Numbered from the stretch's first letter, positions 17,151 through 25,371 are shown. The stretch: 64,000 nucleotides of DNA from JAAYZQ01 sp034428935 (GCA_034428935.1 DAOUHB010000204.1:46744-110743), one strand, 5' to 3'. Made by a program: numbers and translations. The notes: generated from the letters alone by a model not told the origin.

Positions 17151-18986
17151 TCAGTCCTCGCCGACGGGCAGGCCCTCCAGCTCCATGATGCGGAGGGCGT
17201 TGGTTGTGGGGCTGGGGCCAGGGCGCAGGACGTAGTCAAAGACCATGCGGCTGCCCTCCAGGTGGTCCCGGAAGTGCAGGTTGCGCACCTGGGGCATCTC
17301 CTCGGCCAGTTTGGCCAGCTCCAGGTCGTGGGTGGCAATGAGCCCCACCCCCCGGCTGCCGGCCAGGGCGCGCACGTAGGCCCGGCTGCCGATGCGCCGC
17401 TCGCGGTTGTTGGTGCCACGCAAGATCTCGTCCACGAAGTAAAAGAGGGGCAACGGGCTCGGGCGCTGCAGCTCGGTAAGGAGAGCCTTGAGACGCCGCA
17501 CCTCGGCGTAAAAGTACGAGATGCCGCCCGTGACCGAGTCGGCGATGCCCATGGAGGTGAACAGGCGGAAGGGAAGTGACTCCAGCGCCACGGCGTCCAC
17601 CGGCCCGCCCGCCTGGGCCAGCGCCAGGTTGGCGCCCACGGTCTTCATGAACACGCTCTTGCCCGCCATGTTCGAGCCGGTCAGGATGCCCACCTGGCCG
17701 AGGGCAACCACGGAAAAGTCGTTGCGCACCTTGCTGGCGGGCAGCAGGGGATGGCCCAGGCCACGCGCCGCAAAGACCGGCCGGCCCTCCTCGCCCCCTT
17801 CTTGCAGGAGGGGCATTGTGTACTCGGGGTGCAGGTAGGCCAGGTTGGCCAGGGAGCCGAGGGCTTCCAGCTCGAACCAGACCTCCATCCAGGCCGGCGC
17901 CCTCCGGGCCAGCTCCAACTTGACCCGGGCCAGGCGATGCGCGAAATAAAAGTCCCAGGGCACGACGGCATTCAGCAACAGCCCGAGCACCGGGTTGGTG
18001 CGCAGGCCCATGGCGGCCAGGATGCGATTCACGTTGCCCAGGTAGGCGGAGGGGCGATGGGCACGATCCAGGAAAGGCGCGCACAGCTCCTGCAGGTGGG
18101 GCGTCTCCCGGTAGGAAAAGCGCTCCAGTTGGGCCAGGGCGGCGCGGAGCTGCTGAAAGGCGCCCTGGAGCGAGGCCGCTTCATTGGTCGCCGCGGTGGC
18201 CACGCCCGAACGGGCCAGCCAGAGCACGAGATAGACCGCGAGGGTAAGCTGCCACCAGGGGGGCAGCAGGCCCAGCCGGTTGGCGATAAAGAGCAGGGCG
18301 TTGAGGGCTGCAAGGCCGGCCAGCAGGACCAGCCAGCGGCGCAAGGTCTCTTCCGGCGGGTGCTCGGCCAGCCAGGCGAGCAGGTTCTCCGCCCGCCAGG
18401 TGCGGTAGCCCCGGGCGGCGAGGATGGCGTTCAGCGCCAGCCGGTCGCGCAGGAGAAAGCGGGGGGCCAGCTCACCGACCAACGCTTGCCGCCGCCTGAT
18501 CTCCCCAAGGTTGGGCTCGGGCTCGGCCAGCCAGTCGCGCAGGCGGCGGCTGCCGCCGTGGGTGGTCGCCCGATCCAGCAGCCGGTGCAGCGAGCGCGAG
18601 CCGGTGAGGTCCAGGTCGGCCTCGAAGGGGTGCTCAGGGCGCGGCGCCTGGGGAAAGGTCGCCGGCATGGCCTCCCAGTCCAGGCTGCCGCGGGCCACCT
18701 GTTCTTTCTGGAGCTGCTGCAAGATGCGGTGGCGGGCGATGCTCTCCTGGACGCGCCGGTGCTTCCAAACGGCGACGCCAAAGGCGGCCAGTGCCACGGC
18801 CAGGCAGGCGACCATGGGCCAGGGGCCGACGGCCAAATACGCGGCGACAGACAGGGCCAGTCCGGCGGCGACCACCGCTAGCCGCAGCCAGGCGTAGCGG
18901 TCGGCGAGGGCCTGGAGTTCTTGCGTCTGTTGCTCCAGGCGGCGGATCTGACTCTGGATGGCGTTCAGGCGGCGTTCTCTGGTCAT
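17151..18986 (-). CDS. Membrane-associated MutS-like ATPase
   Basis: 611 aa from the ATG at 18986. A coiled-coil start is followed by two closely spaced TM helices (about 34-72) and another hydrophobic pair in the middle (about 240-285). The C-terminal 200 residues are a MutS-type ABC ATPase: Walker A GSNMAGKS, Walker B YFVDEILRGTN, and the H-loop segment LIATHDLELA. The mismatch-recognition and connector domains of MutS are absent. Similar TM-bearing MutS-like proteins of unknown role are known in several phyla; DNA repair should not be assumed. It ends 6 nt from the convergent GlcD gene. The longer open frame to 19229 has no start signal. Confidence 0.85.
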   Translation of the reverse strand: MTRERRLNAIQSQIRRLEQQTQELQALADRYAWLRLAVVAAGLALSVAAYLAVGPWPMVACLAVALAAFGVAVWKHRRVQESIARHRILQQLQKEQVARGSLDWEAMPATFPQAPRPEHPFEADLDLTGSRSLHRLLDRATTHGGSRRLRDWLAEPEPNLGEIRRRQALVGELAPRFLLRDRLALNAILAARGYRTWRAENLLAWLAEHPPEETLRRWLVLLAGLAALNALLFIANRLGLLPPWWQLTLAVYLVLWLARSGVATAATNEAASLQGAFQQLRAALAQLERFSYRETPHLQELCAPFLDRAHRPSAYLGNVNRILAAMGLRTNPVLGLLLNAVVPWDFYFAHRLARVKLELARRAPAWMEVWFELEALGSLANLAYLHPEYTMPLLQEGGEEGRPVFAARGLGHPLLPASKVRNDFSVVALGQVGILTGSNMAGKSVFMKTVGANLALAQAGGPVDAVALESLPFRLFTSMGIADSVTGGISYFYAEVRRLKALLTELQRPSPLPLFYFVDEILRGTNNRERRIGSRAYVRALAGSRGVGLIATHDLELAKLAEEMPQVRNLHFRDHLEGSRMVFDYVLRPGPSPTTNALRIMELEGLPVGED

Positions 18987-19006
18987 GCTGTTTCTCAAGT
19001 GCTGGC

Positions 19007-19035
19007 AGTATAGCACAGATCGGAGAGGGCACCAA
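19007..19035 (-). promoter_or_regulatory. Promoter of the MutS-like gene
   Basis: On the minus strand TTGGTG (19035-19030), spacer 17, TATACT (19012-19007). Predicted start near 19000, about 14 nt before the ATG at 18986. It separates this gene from the EAD operon upstream. Confidence 0.7.
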
Positions 19036-19093
19036 GTTGCGGCCGCCCCTGGCAGGTTACGCGCGAGGTGCCTTTCCCGCCAATGGCCGGAGC

Positions 19094-20335
19094 TCACGCG
19101 GTGGGCGAGACGGGGACCTGGACCTCGATGCTCAGGCGTGTTTGGGCGGCAAGGGCATCGTCTTGCTGGTAGGCGGTGACGACGATGGACTGTTTCCCGG
19201 GCCGGTGAGGCGTGATCTGGAACCAGCAAGGTGCCGAATTGCCCCGCGGGCGGAGCTTCAAGATATAGTGGGGCGGCTGCACGTCGCAGCTGGCGGCCGT
19301 GACGGCCACGCGGTAGAAGACGATCTCTTCCTCTTCGCGCCGGAAGATGGTGCCATCCTGCGACTTGACCTGGGTGAGATCCTCGACGGATAGGGTGGGA
19401 GCGTCGGGCTGGCGCACGGCCACGGCCAGGTCGAAGGGCAGCTCCAGGGTGGCGGCCGGCGGGGCGGCGACGTCCAGGCGAATCGCCTCCTCGATGAGGG
19501 GCGATGTGGGGGTGGACGGCCGGGCGAGGAGGCCAGCGTCGGGCGTGCCGTGGTAGATGTTGATGGTGCTCGCCTCGTACTTGGGGCCGGCCACCTGATC
19601 GCCGTGCACCACCTGGTCGCGGCCAATGAGGTCGCCGCCTACGTCGACACTGCCGTCGACGTAGGTGCCGCCGCCGGTATCTATCTCATCGCCATGGTGG
19701 TGCTCCCCGCCAACGGTCACCGGGCCGCTGCCGCCGATCACCGCGCCCGTAACGGTTCCACCGGGCTCCACGGTCTCGACGTCCTGGTCAACGTCCAGGT
19801 CGCCCGGCTCCAGGCCTTCCAGCGACTCGAAGGGCCGACGCGGACGCGCCGCCGGCCTCGAAGGTGCGCCTTTGGGAGTGTCTTCCAGCGCTGGCTCTGG
19901 CTCCGGGAAACCGCTGGCCGGCGGTTCCGGCGCGGGGGCTGCCGGCAGTTCCCACGATAAGCTCTCATCCGGAGGCTCGGCTGACGTTTCGAGGATCTCG
20001 CCCGCGCCAGGTATCAGGAAGGTCGCCTCAAACTCGGCATCGCTCAGCGCTTCCACCTGGCTCCGCAATGCTGCCAGTTCCTCCCGGCGCTCGGTGGCAT
20101 CCTGCAGCCAGGATTGATTCTGTAGTGCGGCCAGGAAAGCCACGAGGGTCGCCTTCCCGTCCCAGCTCAGGGTGGCGAGCAGCCGGTCGACAAAGGCATG
20201 GCTGCTGCCCTCCCAGTCCAGGTAGAGGCTGGCGGATGCCGGGCCGGTGAGAGCCAGCAGTTCCTGGCGATCCTCGGGGGTCTCCATGGCCGGCAACGCT
20301 GCCAGCCACTCCAACAGCTCGGTTCTGATGTCCAT
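19094..20335 (-). CDS. EAD adaptor protein with beta-solenoid linker and C-terminal beta-sandwich
   Basis: 413 aa from ATG 20335; the ATG 15 nt upstream lies within its GGAGG ribosome site. Residues 1-85 form an all-helical domain with the pattern LP-x8-R-x2-LL...TGPA...LDWEGS...GKA...FLAAL, as in effector-associated domains (EADs), the death-like adaptors of bacterial conflict systems. A Pro-rich linker leads to Gly/Val/Asp repeats (about 175-262) such as GGSGPVTVGG and GRDQVVHGDQV, likely a short beta-solenoid. The C-terminal 130 residues are predicted all-beta, Ig-like. Last gene of the operon, 72 nt after the patatin. Its EAD and solenoid closely match the protein at 21672. Exact EAD class and function are inferred. 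Confidence 0.72.
   Translation of the reverse strand: MDIRTELLEWLAALPAMETPEDRQELLALTGPASASLYLDWEGSSHAFVDRLLATLSWDGKATLVAFLAALQNQSWLQDATERREELAALRSQVEALSDAEFEATFLIPGAGEILETSAEPPDESLSWELPAAPAPEPPASGFPEPEPALEDTPKGAPSRPAARPRRPFESLEGLEPGDLDVDQDVETVEPGGTVTGAVIGGSGPVTVGGEHHHGDEIDTGGGTYVDGSVDVGGDLIGRDQVVHGDQVAGPKYEASTINIYHGTPDAGLLARPSTPTSPLIEEAIRLDVAAPPAATLELPFDLAVAVRQPDAPTLSVEDLTQVKSQDGTIFRREEEEIVFYRVAVTAASCDVQPPHYILKLRPRGNSAPCWFQITPHRPGKQSIVVTAYQQDDALAAQTRLSIEVQVPVSPTA
19591..19748. repeat. Duplicated block A (beta-solenoid coding segment)
   Basis: This segment is closely similar at the nucleotide level to 22052-22208 in the sister adaptor gene; runs such as GCCGTGCACNACCTGGTCGC and CACCGGGCCGCTGCCGCC are shared. 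It points to a recent duplication or gene conversion inside the operon. Confidence 0.7.
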
Positions 20336-20407
20336 CGATGTTTCCTCCATGCTTGCTGTCCCCGCGCTCCGTGGCAGAGCTGCACCCTGCCGCGGAGCAG
20401 ATCGGTC

Positions 20408-21646
20408 TCAACGTCCCAGAAGGGTCAGGGCCGCGTTGTTGGCCAGGGCTCGCTCGGCGGTGCCAACGGTGAACTCGTCTCCGCTGGGCATACCCTCCAA
20501 CACGGTCTGCTGCCCCAGGAAGGCGCGCATGGCCGCCGCGCCGGCGTCCAGCAGCGGCCGGCGTTCGTCGTCGTCCATGTCGAACTGGATGGTGCTGTAG
20601 CCCCCCGCAGGCAGGCGCACTACGTGACGGGCAAAGGCGCTGATAGCCATGTTGTCATGGGCCGCGGTGGCGGTGGTCAGCAGCCGGTGGAGGCGCTCCA
20701 GAGTGCGCAGGCCGCCGATGGAAAACCGGGATGTCGCTGGCTTCGTGGGCCGGTTGGGCACCTTGAGCGTCTCGTCGATGAGCAGGCCGAGGACGTTTCT
20801 GGTGCAGGCCGGTCCGACGACGGCGGCCACGTCGGGCCGGTCGGCGAGAAAGAGGGCGATGGGAAAGTTGGAGAGCAGACCACCGTCGACGATGGTGTGG
20901 CCGGTCACGTCGAGGGGCCGCAGGTCGCCCGTGGACGGATCCCAGGCGTGGTAGAAGCCCCACTCCTCCTGCCACTCTACCTCCTGCCACAACAGCGGCA
21001 CGCTCATGGACATGCGCGCGGCCCAGACGACCGGGAGGTCGGGCGCGGTGCGGTGGTTCAAGAGCAGCATCCGGGCCGCGGTTGTGTCGGCGGTCACCAG
21101 GGTCAGCTCGACGCCCGTGGCCTGGAAGAACTCCCCGAAGGTGGACCGGCCGTAGCCGCGAGCCCGGCCGTCTGGCCGAGGCTGGTCGAGCCTGTCTTCC
21201 AGCCAGGAGACGAACGGGTCCGCCGAATACCAGCCGCCCCGCTCCACGAAGGAAAAGAGGTGGCGTGCCCTCGCGTTCCTTGCCAGCTCGCCGGCCAGCC
21301 AGTTGTCCAGACGGGTCTCGGCCAGGTCGGGGATGAAGGGCACGTCCAGGTCCGCCAGCAGCCTGCGCACGGCGCTCTTCTGGATGGACGCCTCGTCAAA
21401 AGGTTCCGGGGTTCCCAGGAAGGACGCCAGGACCGGCTTGCCGGCGGCGTCCTTCTCTGCCAGGGCAGCGAGCATCTCGTCCGGAGTGTAGCCGGCTGCC
21501 AGGGAAACGGCGGTGATGGCCCCTGCGGACGTGCCGAGCAAGCGGGCCGGGCTGTGGCCGTGCTCGTCGAGGAGCACCTTCAGGGCACCGGTAAAAACGG
21601 CGCCCTTGGCTCCTCCGCCTTCGAAAACCAGGTCGACGTTGGACAT
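20408..21646 (-). CDS. Patatin-like phospholipase effector
   Basis: 412 aa from ATG 21646 (GGAGG 5 nt upstream). Oxyanion loop GGGAKG at 10-15, nucleophile Ser40 in GTSAG (38-42), catalytic Asp254 in DGG (254-256): the full patatin catalytic dyad. Such enzymes cut acyl chains from membrane lipids. It has no membrane segment or EAD of its own and sits between two EAD adaptor genes (25 nt and 72 nt gaps), so it probably acts as a lipid-degrading effector controlled by them, as with patatins in other abortive-infection systems. The catalytic call is firm, the role inferred. Confidence 0.9.
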   Translation of the reverse strand: MSNVDLVFEGGGAKGAVFTGALKVLLDEHGHSPARLLGTSAGAITAVSLAAGYTPDEMLAALAEKDAAGKPVLASFLGTPEPFDEASIQKSAVRRLLADLDVPFIPDLAETRLDNWLAGELARNARARHLFSFVERGGWYSADPFVSWLEDRLDQPRPDGRARGYGRSTFGEFFQATGVELTLVTADTTAARMLLLNHRTAPDLPVVWAARMSMSVPLLWQEVEWQEEWGFYHAWDPSTGDLRPLDVTGHTIVDGGLLSNFPIALFLADRPDVAAVVGPACTRNVLGLLIDETLKVPNRPTKPATSRFSIGGLRTLERLHRLLTTATAAHDNMAISAFARHVVRLPAGGYSTIQFDMDDDERRPLLDAGAAAMRAFLGQQTVLEGMPSGDEFTVGTAERALANNAALTLLGR

Positions 21647-21671
21647 CGCTCCCTCCTCGTCGCCGGGCTGC

Positions 21672-23030
21672 TCAGTCCGGCCGGGTGCGCAGTCGCCGGG
21701 CAATGGCGACGATGGCCGCCGCCACTCCCGCCACCGGGTTGGCCAGTCCCTTTAGGGCCACCTCGGCCACGTCGGGCGCCAGATCCATCAACTGCCGGAG
21801 CCAGCGCTCCACCTTGGCCACGTTGGCCTCGTCGCCTTTGGCCACTTCGTCCCTGACCTTGCCGACGGTGTCGTGGATTTCTTCCCTGTCCACGTCGGGA
21901 TCCGGTGGGCGTTCGGCGACGCGGTCCAACACTGCCTGAAAGATGGCGGCCAACTCGGCCCCGCCCATGCCCTGGCTCGCCTCCACGCGGGCGCCACGGC
22001 CGGCAGCAACCTGAGAGTTGGTGACATCGCCCATGGTGATCTGGTCGCCGCCCACCTGGTCGCCGTGCACAACCTGGTCGCGGCCGATGAGGTCGCGGCC
22101 CACGGTGACGTTGCCGCCAAAGTAGGGGGCGCCGCCTGTGTCGATGCGGTCGCCGTGGTTGTGCTGCCCGCCGACGTTCACCGGGCCGCTGCCGCCTACG
22201 ACGGCACCGACCATCGTCGCCCCCGGGCCTACGGTGTTGACGTCCTGACTCACGCTCAGCTTCTGGATCTTGTCCAGGACGTCGGAGCCGACGATAGCGC
22301 CCACCACGTCGCCACTGACAAGGCCGATGCGCTGGCTAACCTCGACCAACGAGCGCAGGCTGCCATCGCCGGGCTCGGACGCCGCGCTGAGGGTCGCGGC
22401 CAGTTGACCGGCAAGAGCCGGATCGGCGGCCAGCCGCGCCTTTAACACGCCCACCATGCCCGGCTGCCCGAGATCGGGATTGTGCCGGAAGACGTCCAGC
22501 AGGGCACTGGCGGCCACGTCGCCGGCGAGGGCCGGCTCGAGCGCCGAGACCACCCTTTCGGCCAGGGCCACGGCACCTGCCCCGGCCTCACGGCCCAACC
22601 CGTCGGTCCCCAGCTTGTAGTAGGGGGCCAGCACCTCGTTCACGAGCGACGCGGCCAGCATCGCCGGATCGATGGGCCGGGCTTCGGCCGTCGCAACCGA
22701 CGCCGGCAGGGGAAACTCGGCCCGAAAGGCTGCTTCTTCCATGGCGTTGAGGCGGGCGCCGAGCTGGGCAATGACCCTTTGTCGTTCCACGCTGTTCTGA
22801 ACCTGGGGCGTATTGCCCAGGGCGGCGACAAAGGCCGTCACGGCAGCCTTGCCGCGTCTGCTCAGCTCGTCGATCAGGCGCGCGGCAAAGGCCACGTTGC
22901 TTCCCTGCCAGTCCAGGTGAATGCCCATCTCCGCCGGGCCGGTAAAGGCGACCAGGGCTCTCCGCTCGTCGGGTCCGTCAACGGCTGGCAGATGGGCCAG
23001 CAGATCGGCCAGCTCCTGATGCAATCCCAT
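21672..23030 (-). CDS. EAD adaptor protein with beta-solenoid linker and hydrophobic C-terminal tail
   Basis: 452 aa. Residues 1-85 are an EAD-like helical domain that aligns without gaps with the N-terminus of the protein at 19094 (LP...RRALVAFTGP...LDWQGSN...GKAAVTAFVAAL). A helical region follows (to about 235), then Gly/Val/Asp repeats (about 240-350) with GGSGPVNVGG, GRDLIGRDQVVHGDQVGGDQ. The C-terminus has a charged helix and a final Gly/Ala/Val-rich stretch of about 25 residues ending ARRLRTRPD, which could be a membrane-inserting or amphipathic helix. GGAGGAGAT precedes the ATG. Second gene of the operon, 31 nt after the protease. No known catalytic domain. Confidence 0.72.
   Translation of the reverse strand: MGLHQELADLLAHLPAVDGPDERRALVAFTGPAEMGIHLDWQGSNVAFAARLIDELSRRGKAAVTAFVAALGNTPQVQNSVERQRVIAQLGARLNAMEEAAFRAEFPLPASVATAEARPIDPAMLAASLVNEVLAPYYKLGTDGLGREAGAGAVALAERVVSALEPALAGDVAASALLDVFRHNPDLGQPGMVGVLKARLAADPALAGQLAATLSAASEPGDGSLRSLVEVSQRIGLVSGDVVGAIVGSDVLDKIQKLSVSQDVNTVGPGATMVGAVVGGSGPVNVGGQHNHGDRIDTGGAPYFGGNVTVGRDLIGRDQVVHGDQVGGDQITMGDVTNSQVAAGRGARVEASQGMGGAELAAIFQAVLDRVAERPPDPDVDREEIHDTVGKVRDEVAKGDEANVAKVERWLRQLMDLAPDVAEVALKGLANPVAGVAAAIVAIARRLRTRPD
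22052..22208. repeat. Duplicated block B (beta-solenoid coding segment)
   Basis: Partner of the block at 19591-19748; both encode the GGSGPVxVGG...GRDQVVHGDQV part of the two EAD adaptors. Similarity at the DNA level exceeds that of the flanking sequence. Confidence 0.7.
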
Positions 23031-23061
23031 GCTATCTCCTCCTCTATCCCGTGCCAGCCCG

Positions 23062-24129
23062 CTACCCGGCCGCCTGGGCGGCGTCGGCGACCTTTGTCCG
23101 GAGCTCCTGGGGCAAATCGTCGAGGATGCGGCTTATGAGGATACCCTCGTTGCGGCTGTAGAACCGGCCGGTGGTAGGCTCGGGGATGTAGCCGCCAGCG
23201 TGGTGCAGGCCCACCACCTGCCAGCCGTTGTCTAGGACCGGCGAGCCGGACGAGCCGGGGTTGGTGGAGGTCACGTACTGCAGGACGTTGCCGCCCACGT
23301 ACTCCACCATGTTGTTCTGAACCGAGATCTGCTTGGGCTGGCCAAAGGGATGTTGGATGATGTTGATGCGCTGGCCCGTCTTGACCTCTGCAAGCTTCAG
23401 GGGCAGGTAGCCCCATTCCTGGCCCGGCTCGCCATCGACCTCAAAGATGGCATAGTCGAGGGCTTCGTTGGCGTGGAACAGCCCGTCCGGCCTGGCCCTG
23501 TAGACGCTGGTGGGCTCGTCGCGGCCGTCAAAGGTCTCCTGGTAGTTGAACTTGGCCGTGGTGCCGGCGAGGTGAGTTGGCTCGGAGACGACGTGGTGGT
23601 TGGTCATCGCCAGGTCGGGCGCCACCAGGAATCCGGTGCCCGACCAGCGCTCGCCGCCGGCCGATACCCCGATGTAGAGGACGCTGCGGGCAACCTCCAC
23701 GCCGCGGGAAAGAAAGGCGATGGGTCGCAGCGTGTTTTCGCCAAAGATCTTTTCCACCACGGTGTCCGAGGTCGTGGGATTTTGCCACTCGCCCATGGGC
23801 TGGGCGGGGGCGATGGGCTCCATCATGGCATACTTGGCAATGATGCCGGCCAGCCTGTCCTGCTGCTCCAGCCCGACAAAGGCCTTCATCGTGTTGAGGA
23901 ACTGGCCCAGGGCCTCGTTGTCATAAGTAATTCTGCCGTAGCTAGCCAGGAAGCTGACGATGTTCGAGGTCACGGTGAAAGGGGCGCCCTGCAGGTCGAG
24001 AAGGGGCAGGACCTGCTCCAGGCCGGCCATGCGCATCACCTGCCGCCGCGAGCGATCATCCTGCATCAGATCCTGGCCTTGCAGAAGGGCGACGAGTTGC
24101 TGGAAATCCTGTTGTTCGAGCTTGACCAT
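23062..24129 (-). CDS. EAD-fused trypsin-like serine protease
   Basis: 355 aa from ATG 24129 (GAGGAG 7 nt upstream); no signal peptide, so cytoplasmic. Residues 1-95 are a helical EAD-like domain with the same R-x-x-(L/M)...GL...LDLQG...YG...AL-x2-FL pattern as the two adaptors downstream. After a short linker comes a trypsin-fold protease: GTGFLV, catalytic His179 in TNHHVV, Asp225 in LDYAIFEV and Ser294 in NPGSSGSP. All three catalytic residues are present. EAD-trypsin fusions are a known effector type in prokaryotic conflict systems. First gene of the operon; promoter at 24396-24424. Confidence 0.85.
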   Translation of the reverse strand: MVKLEQQDFQQLVALLQGQDLMQDDRSRRQVMRMAGLEQVLPLLDLQGAPFTVTSNIVSFLASYGRITYDNEALGQFLNTMKAFVGLEQQDRLAGIIAKYAMMEPIAPAQPMGEWQNPTTSDTVVEKIFGENTLRPIAFLSRGVEVARSVLYIGVSAGGERWSGTGFLVAPDLAMTNHHVVSEPTHLAGTTAKFNYQETFDGRDEPTSVYRARPDGLFHANEALDYAIFEVDGEPGQEWGYLPLKLAEVKTGQRINIIQHPFGQPKQISVQNNMVEYVGGNVLQYVTSTNPGSSGSPVLDNGWQVVGLHHAGGYIPEPTTGRFYSRNEGILISRILDDLPQELRTKVADAAQAAG

Positions 24130-24395
24130 GGTATTCTCCTCTCGCTGGAAATGCCTGTCGGCCAACCGTTGAGCTGTGATGTTGATCTGTCTCAGGGTCC
24201 CGGTAGTAGCCGGGACCGGGGTTCCGGGCCTGTAGGCCGGGTGGCAAACGATCTGCACGGCGGGCTGCAAAGGGCACCCTGGCCGTGCCTGGGTGGCTTA
24301 GGGAGCAGGTCGTGATCAGCGCCACCGGTGGCGAGCCTCCGGCCTATGAAAACGCAGCGCTGCGATATGAATCCTCAAGCTCTTGAGGCAGAGGC

Positions 24396-24424
24396 AGTTT
24401 ACCATATTTGATAGAGGCAGTCAA
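24396..24424 (-). promoter_or_regulatory. Promoter of the EAD operon
   Basis: On the minus strand TTGACT (24424-24419), spacer 17, TAAACT (24401-24396) preceded by TG-G, an extended -10. The start would fall near 24389, inside the palindrome CTCAAG-CT-CTTGAG (24374-24387), which may be an operator. The leader to ATG 24129 is about 260 nt and holds no gene. Confidence 0.65.
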
Positions 24425-24463
24425 GAGCCTTGGGGTTCGTCAAGGGCGCAAACCCGAAGGTTC

Positions 24464-24491
24464 ATTGATTAAATTTCGAAATTTAATCAAT
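24464..24491. promoter_or_regulatory. 28-bp perfect palindrome, probable operator
   Basis: The half-site ATTGATTAAATTTC is followed directly by its exact complement, giving 28 bp of dyad symmetry in AT-rich sequence inside a GC-rich genome. It lies between the EAD operon promoter (40 bp away) and the LPETG gene; TTGACA (24496-24501) begins 5 bp after it but no good -10 follows. A dimeric repressor or activator site for either or both units is the likely reading. Confidence 0.6.
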
Positions 24492-24607
24492 ATTATTGAC
24501 AAAAACAGATCCGAGCCGCTTTGCCATGCGTAGTGTTTTGTAAGCGTCGTCGAGCGCCTGCGGCCGGTAGGCGGCGTGAACCATCAAAAGGGAAGGAGAA
24601 TGCTACC

Positions 24608-25243
24608 ATGTCATTCAATCGGAAGGCGTTGGCCTGGGGGCTGGGACTGTTCTTGCTCCTGGCGTTGGTGCCCGGAGTCATGGCCCAGGAGGTAACCGTC
24701 CAGGTAAGCGATCACCCGCAGCTGGGCACGATCTTGACCGATGGGGAGGGCATGACCCTCTACATGTACACCAGGGACCAAGAGGGCGTCAGCAACTGCT
24801 ACGATCAATGCGCCACCAACTGGCCGCCCCTCCTGGTGGGTGAGGGCGGCGAGCCCCAGGCCGGAGAAGGGCTGACCGGCGAGCTGTCCGTCATCGACCG
24901 GGACGACGGCACCCGCCAGGTGGCCTACAACGGCATGCCCCTCTACTTCTGGATCCAGGACGCCAGCCCCGGCGACGCGACCGGGGAAGGCGTCGGCGGC
25001 GTCTGGTTCGTCATCAGCCCGGGCGACACTTTTGCCTCTTTCCCCGGGGCCCAGGAGAGCGCGGATGCCACGGCAGAGCCGACGGCTGCCGCTGAGGACG
25101 GGGATGCGACTGAGGAGCAGCCCTCCGAGCTGCCCGAGACCGGTGGCGAGAACCTGCCCTGGATGGCCCTCGCCCTGGTCGTCGGTGGTGCGGCCGTGGT
25201 GGCCGCGGCTGCCGGCCTTGCCCGAGCCCGGCGGCCGCGTTAG
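24608..25243 (+). CDS. Secreted COG4315-domain protein with LPETG sorting signal
   Basis: 211 aa from ATG 24608 with GGAAGGAG 9 nt upstream. Signal peptide at 1-27. One COG4315-type domain (about 28-145) shows DHPQLGTILTDGEGMTLYM, the paired Cys in NCYDQCATNWPP and the repeat-end YNGMPLYFW. An acidic, Ala/Thr-rich linker leads to LPETG, a TM helix (about 185-205) and a basic RARRPR tail: a complete sortase signal, unusual outside Gram-positive bacteria. COG4315 proteins are small exported proteins of unknown role, sometimes linked to redox stress. Covalent wall attachment is inferred; no sortase gene is in the window. Confidence 0.85.
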   Translation: MSFNRKALAWGLGLFLLLALVPGVMAQEVTVQVSDHPQLGTILTDGEGMTLYMYTRDQEGVSNCYDQCATNWPPLLVGEGGEPQAGEGLTGELSVIDRDDGTRQVAYNGMPLYFWIQDASPGDATGEGVGGVWFVISPGDTFASFPGAQESADATAEPTAAAEDGDATEEQPSELPETGGENLPWMALALVVGGAAVVAAAAGLARARRPR

Positions 25244-25265
25244 CTTTCACTTCCTCCCGCACTAT

Positions 25266-25298
25266 GGCTCCCCGGCAGGTCCTCGCCTCCGGGGAGCC
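25266..25298 (+). terminator. Rho-independent terminator after the LPETG gene
   Basis: GGCTCCCCGG (25266-25275) pairs with CCGGGGAGCC (25289-25298), 13-nt loop, then TTCTCTT. It lies 22 nt after the stop. Confidence 0.75.
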
Positions 25299-25371
25299 TT
25301 CTCTTGTCGTGTAGCCCTCCTGGCCTACATCTTCGTCCGCGATCCGTGCCCCGTGCCCTTCGAGGCAGGCG

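Noticed and set aside
24496..24501. TTGACA next to the 28-bp palindrome as a full promoter of the LPETG gene
   Set aside because: No TATAAT-like box lies 15-19 bp downstream; kept only as a note in the palindrome entry.
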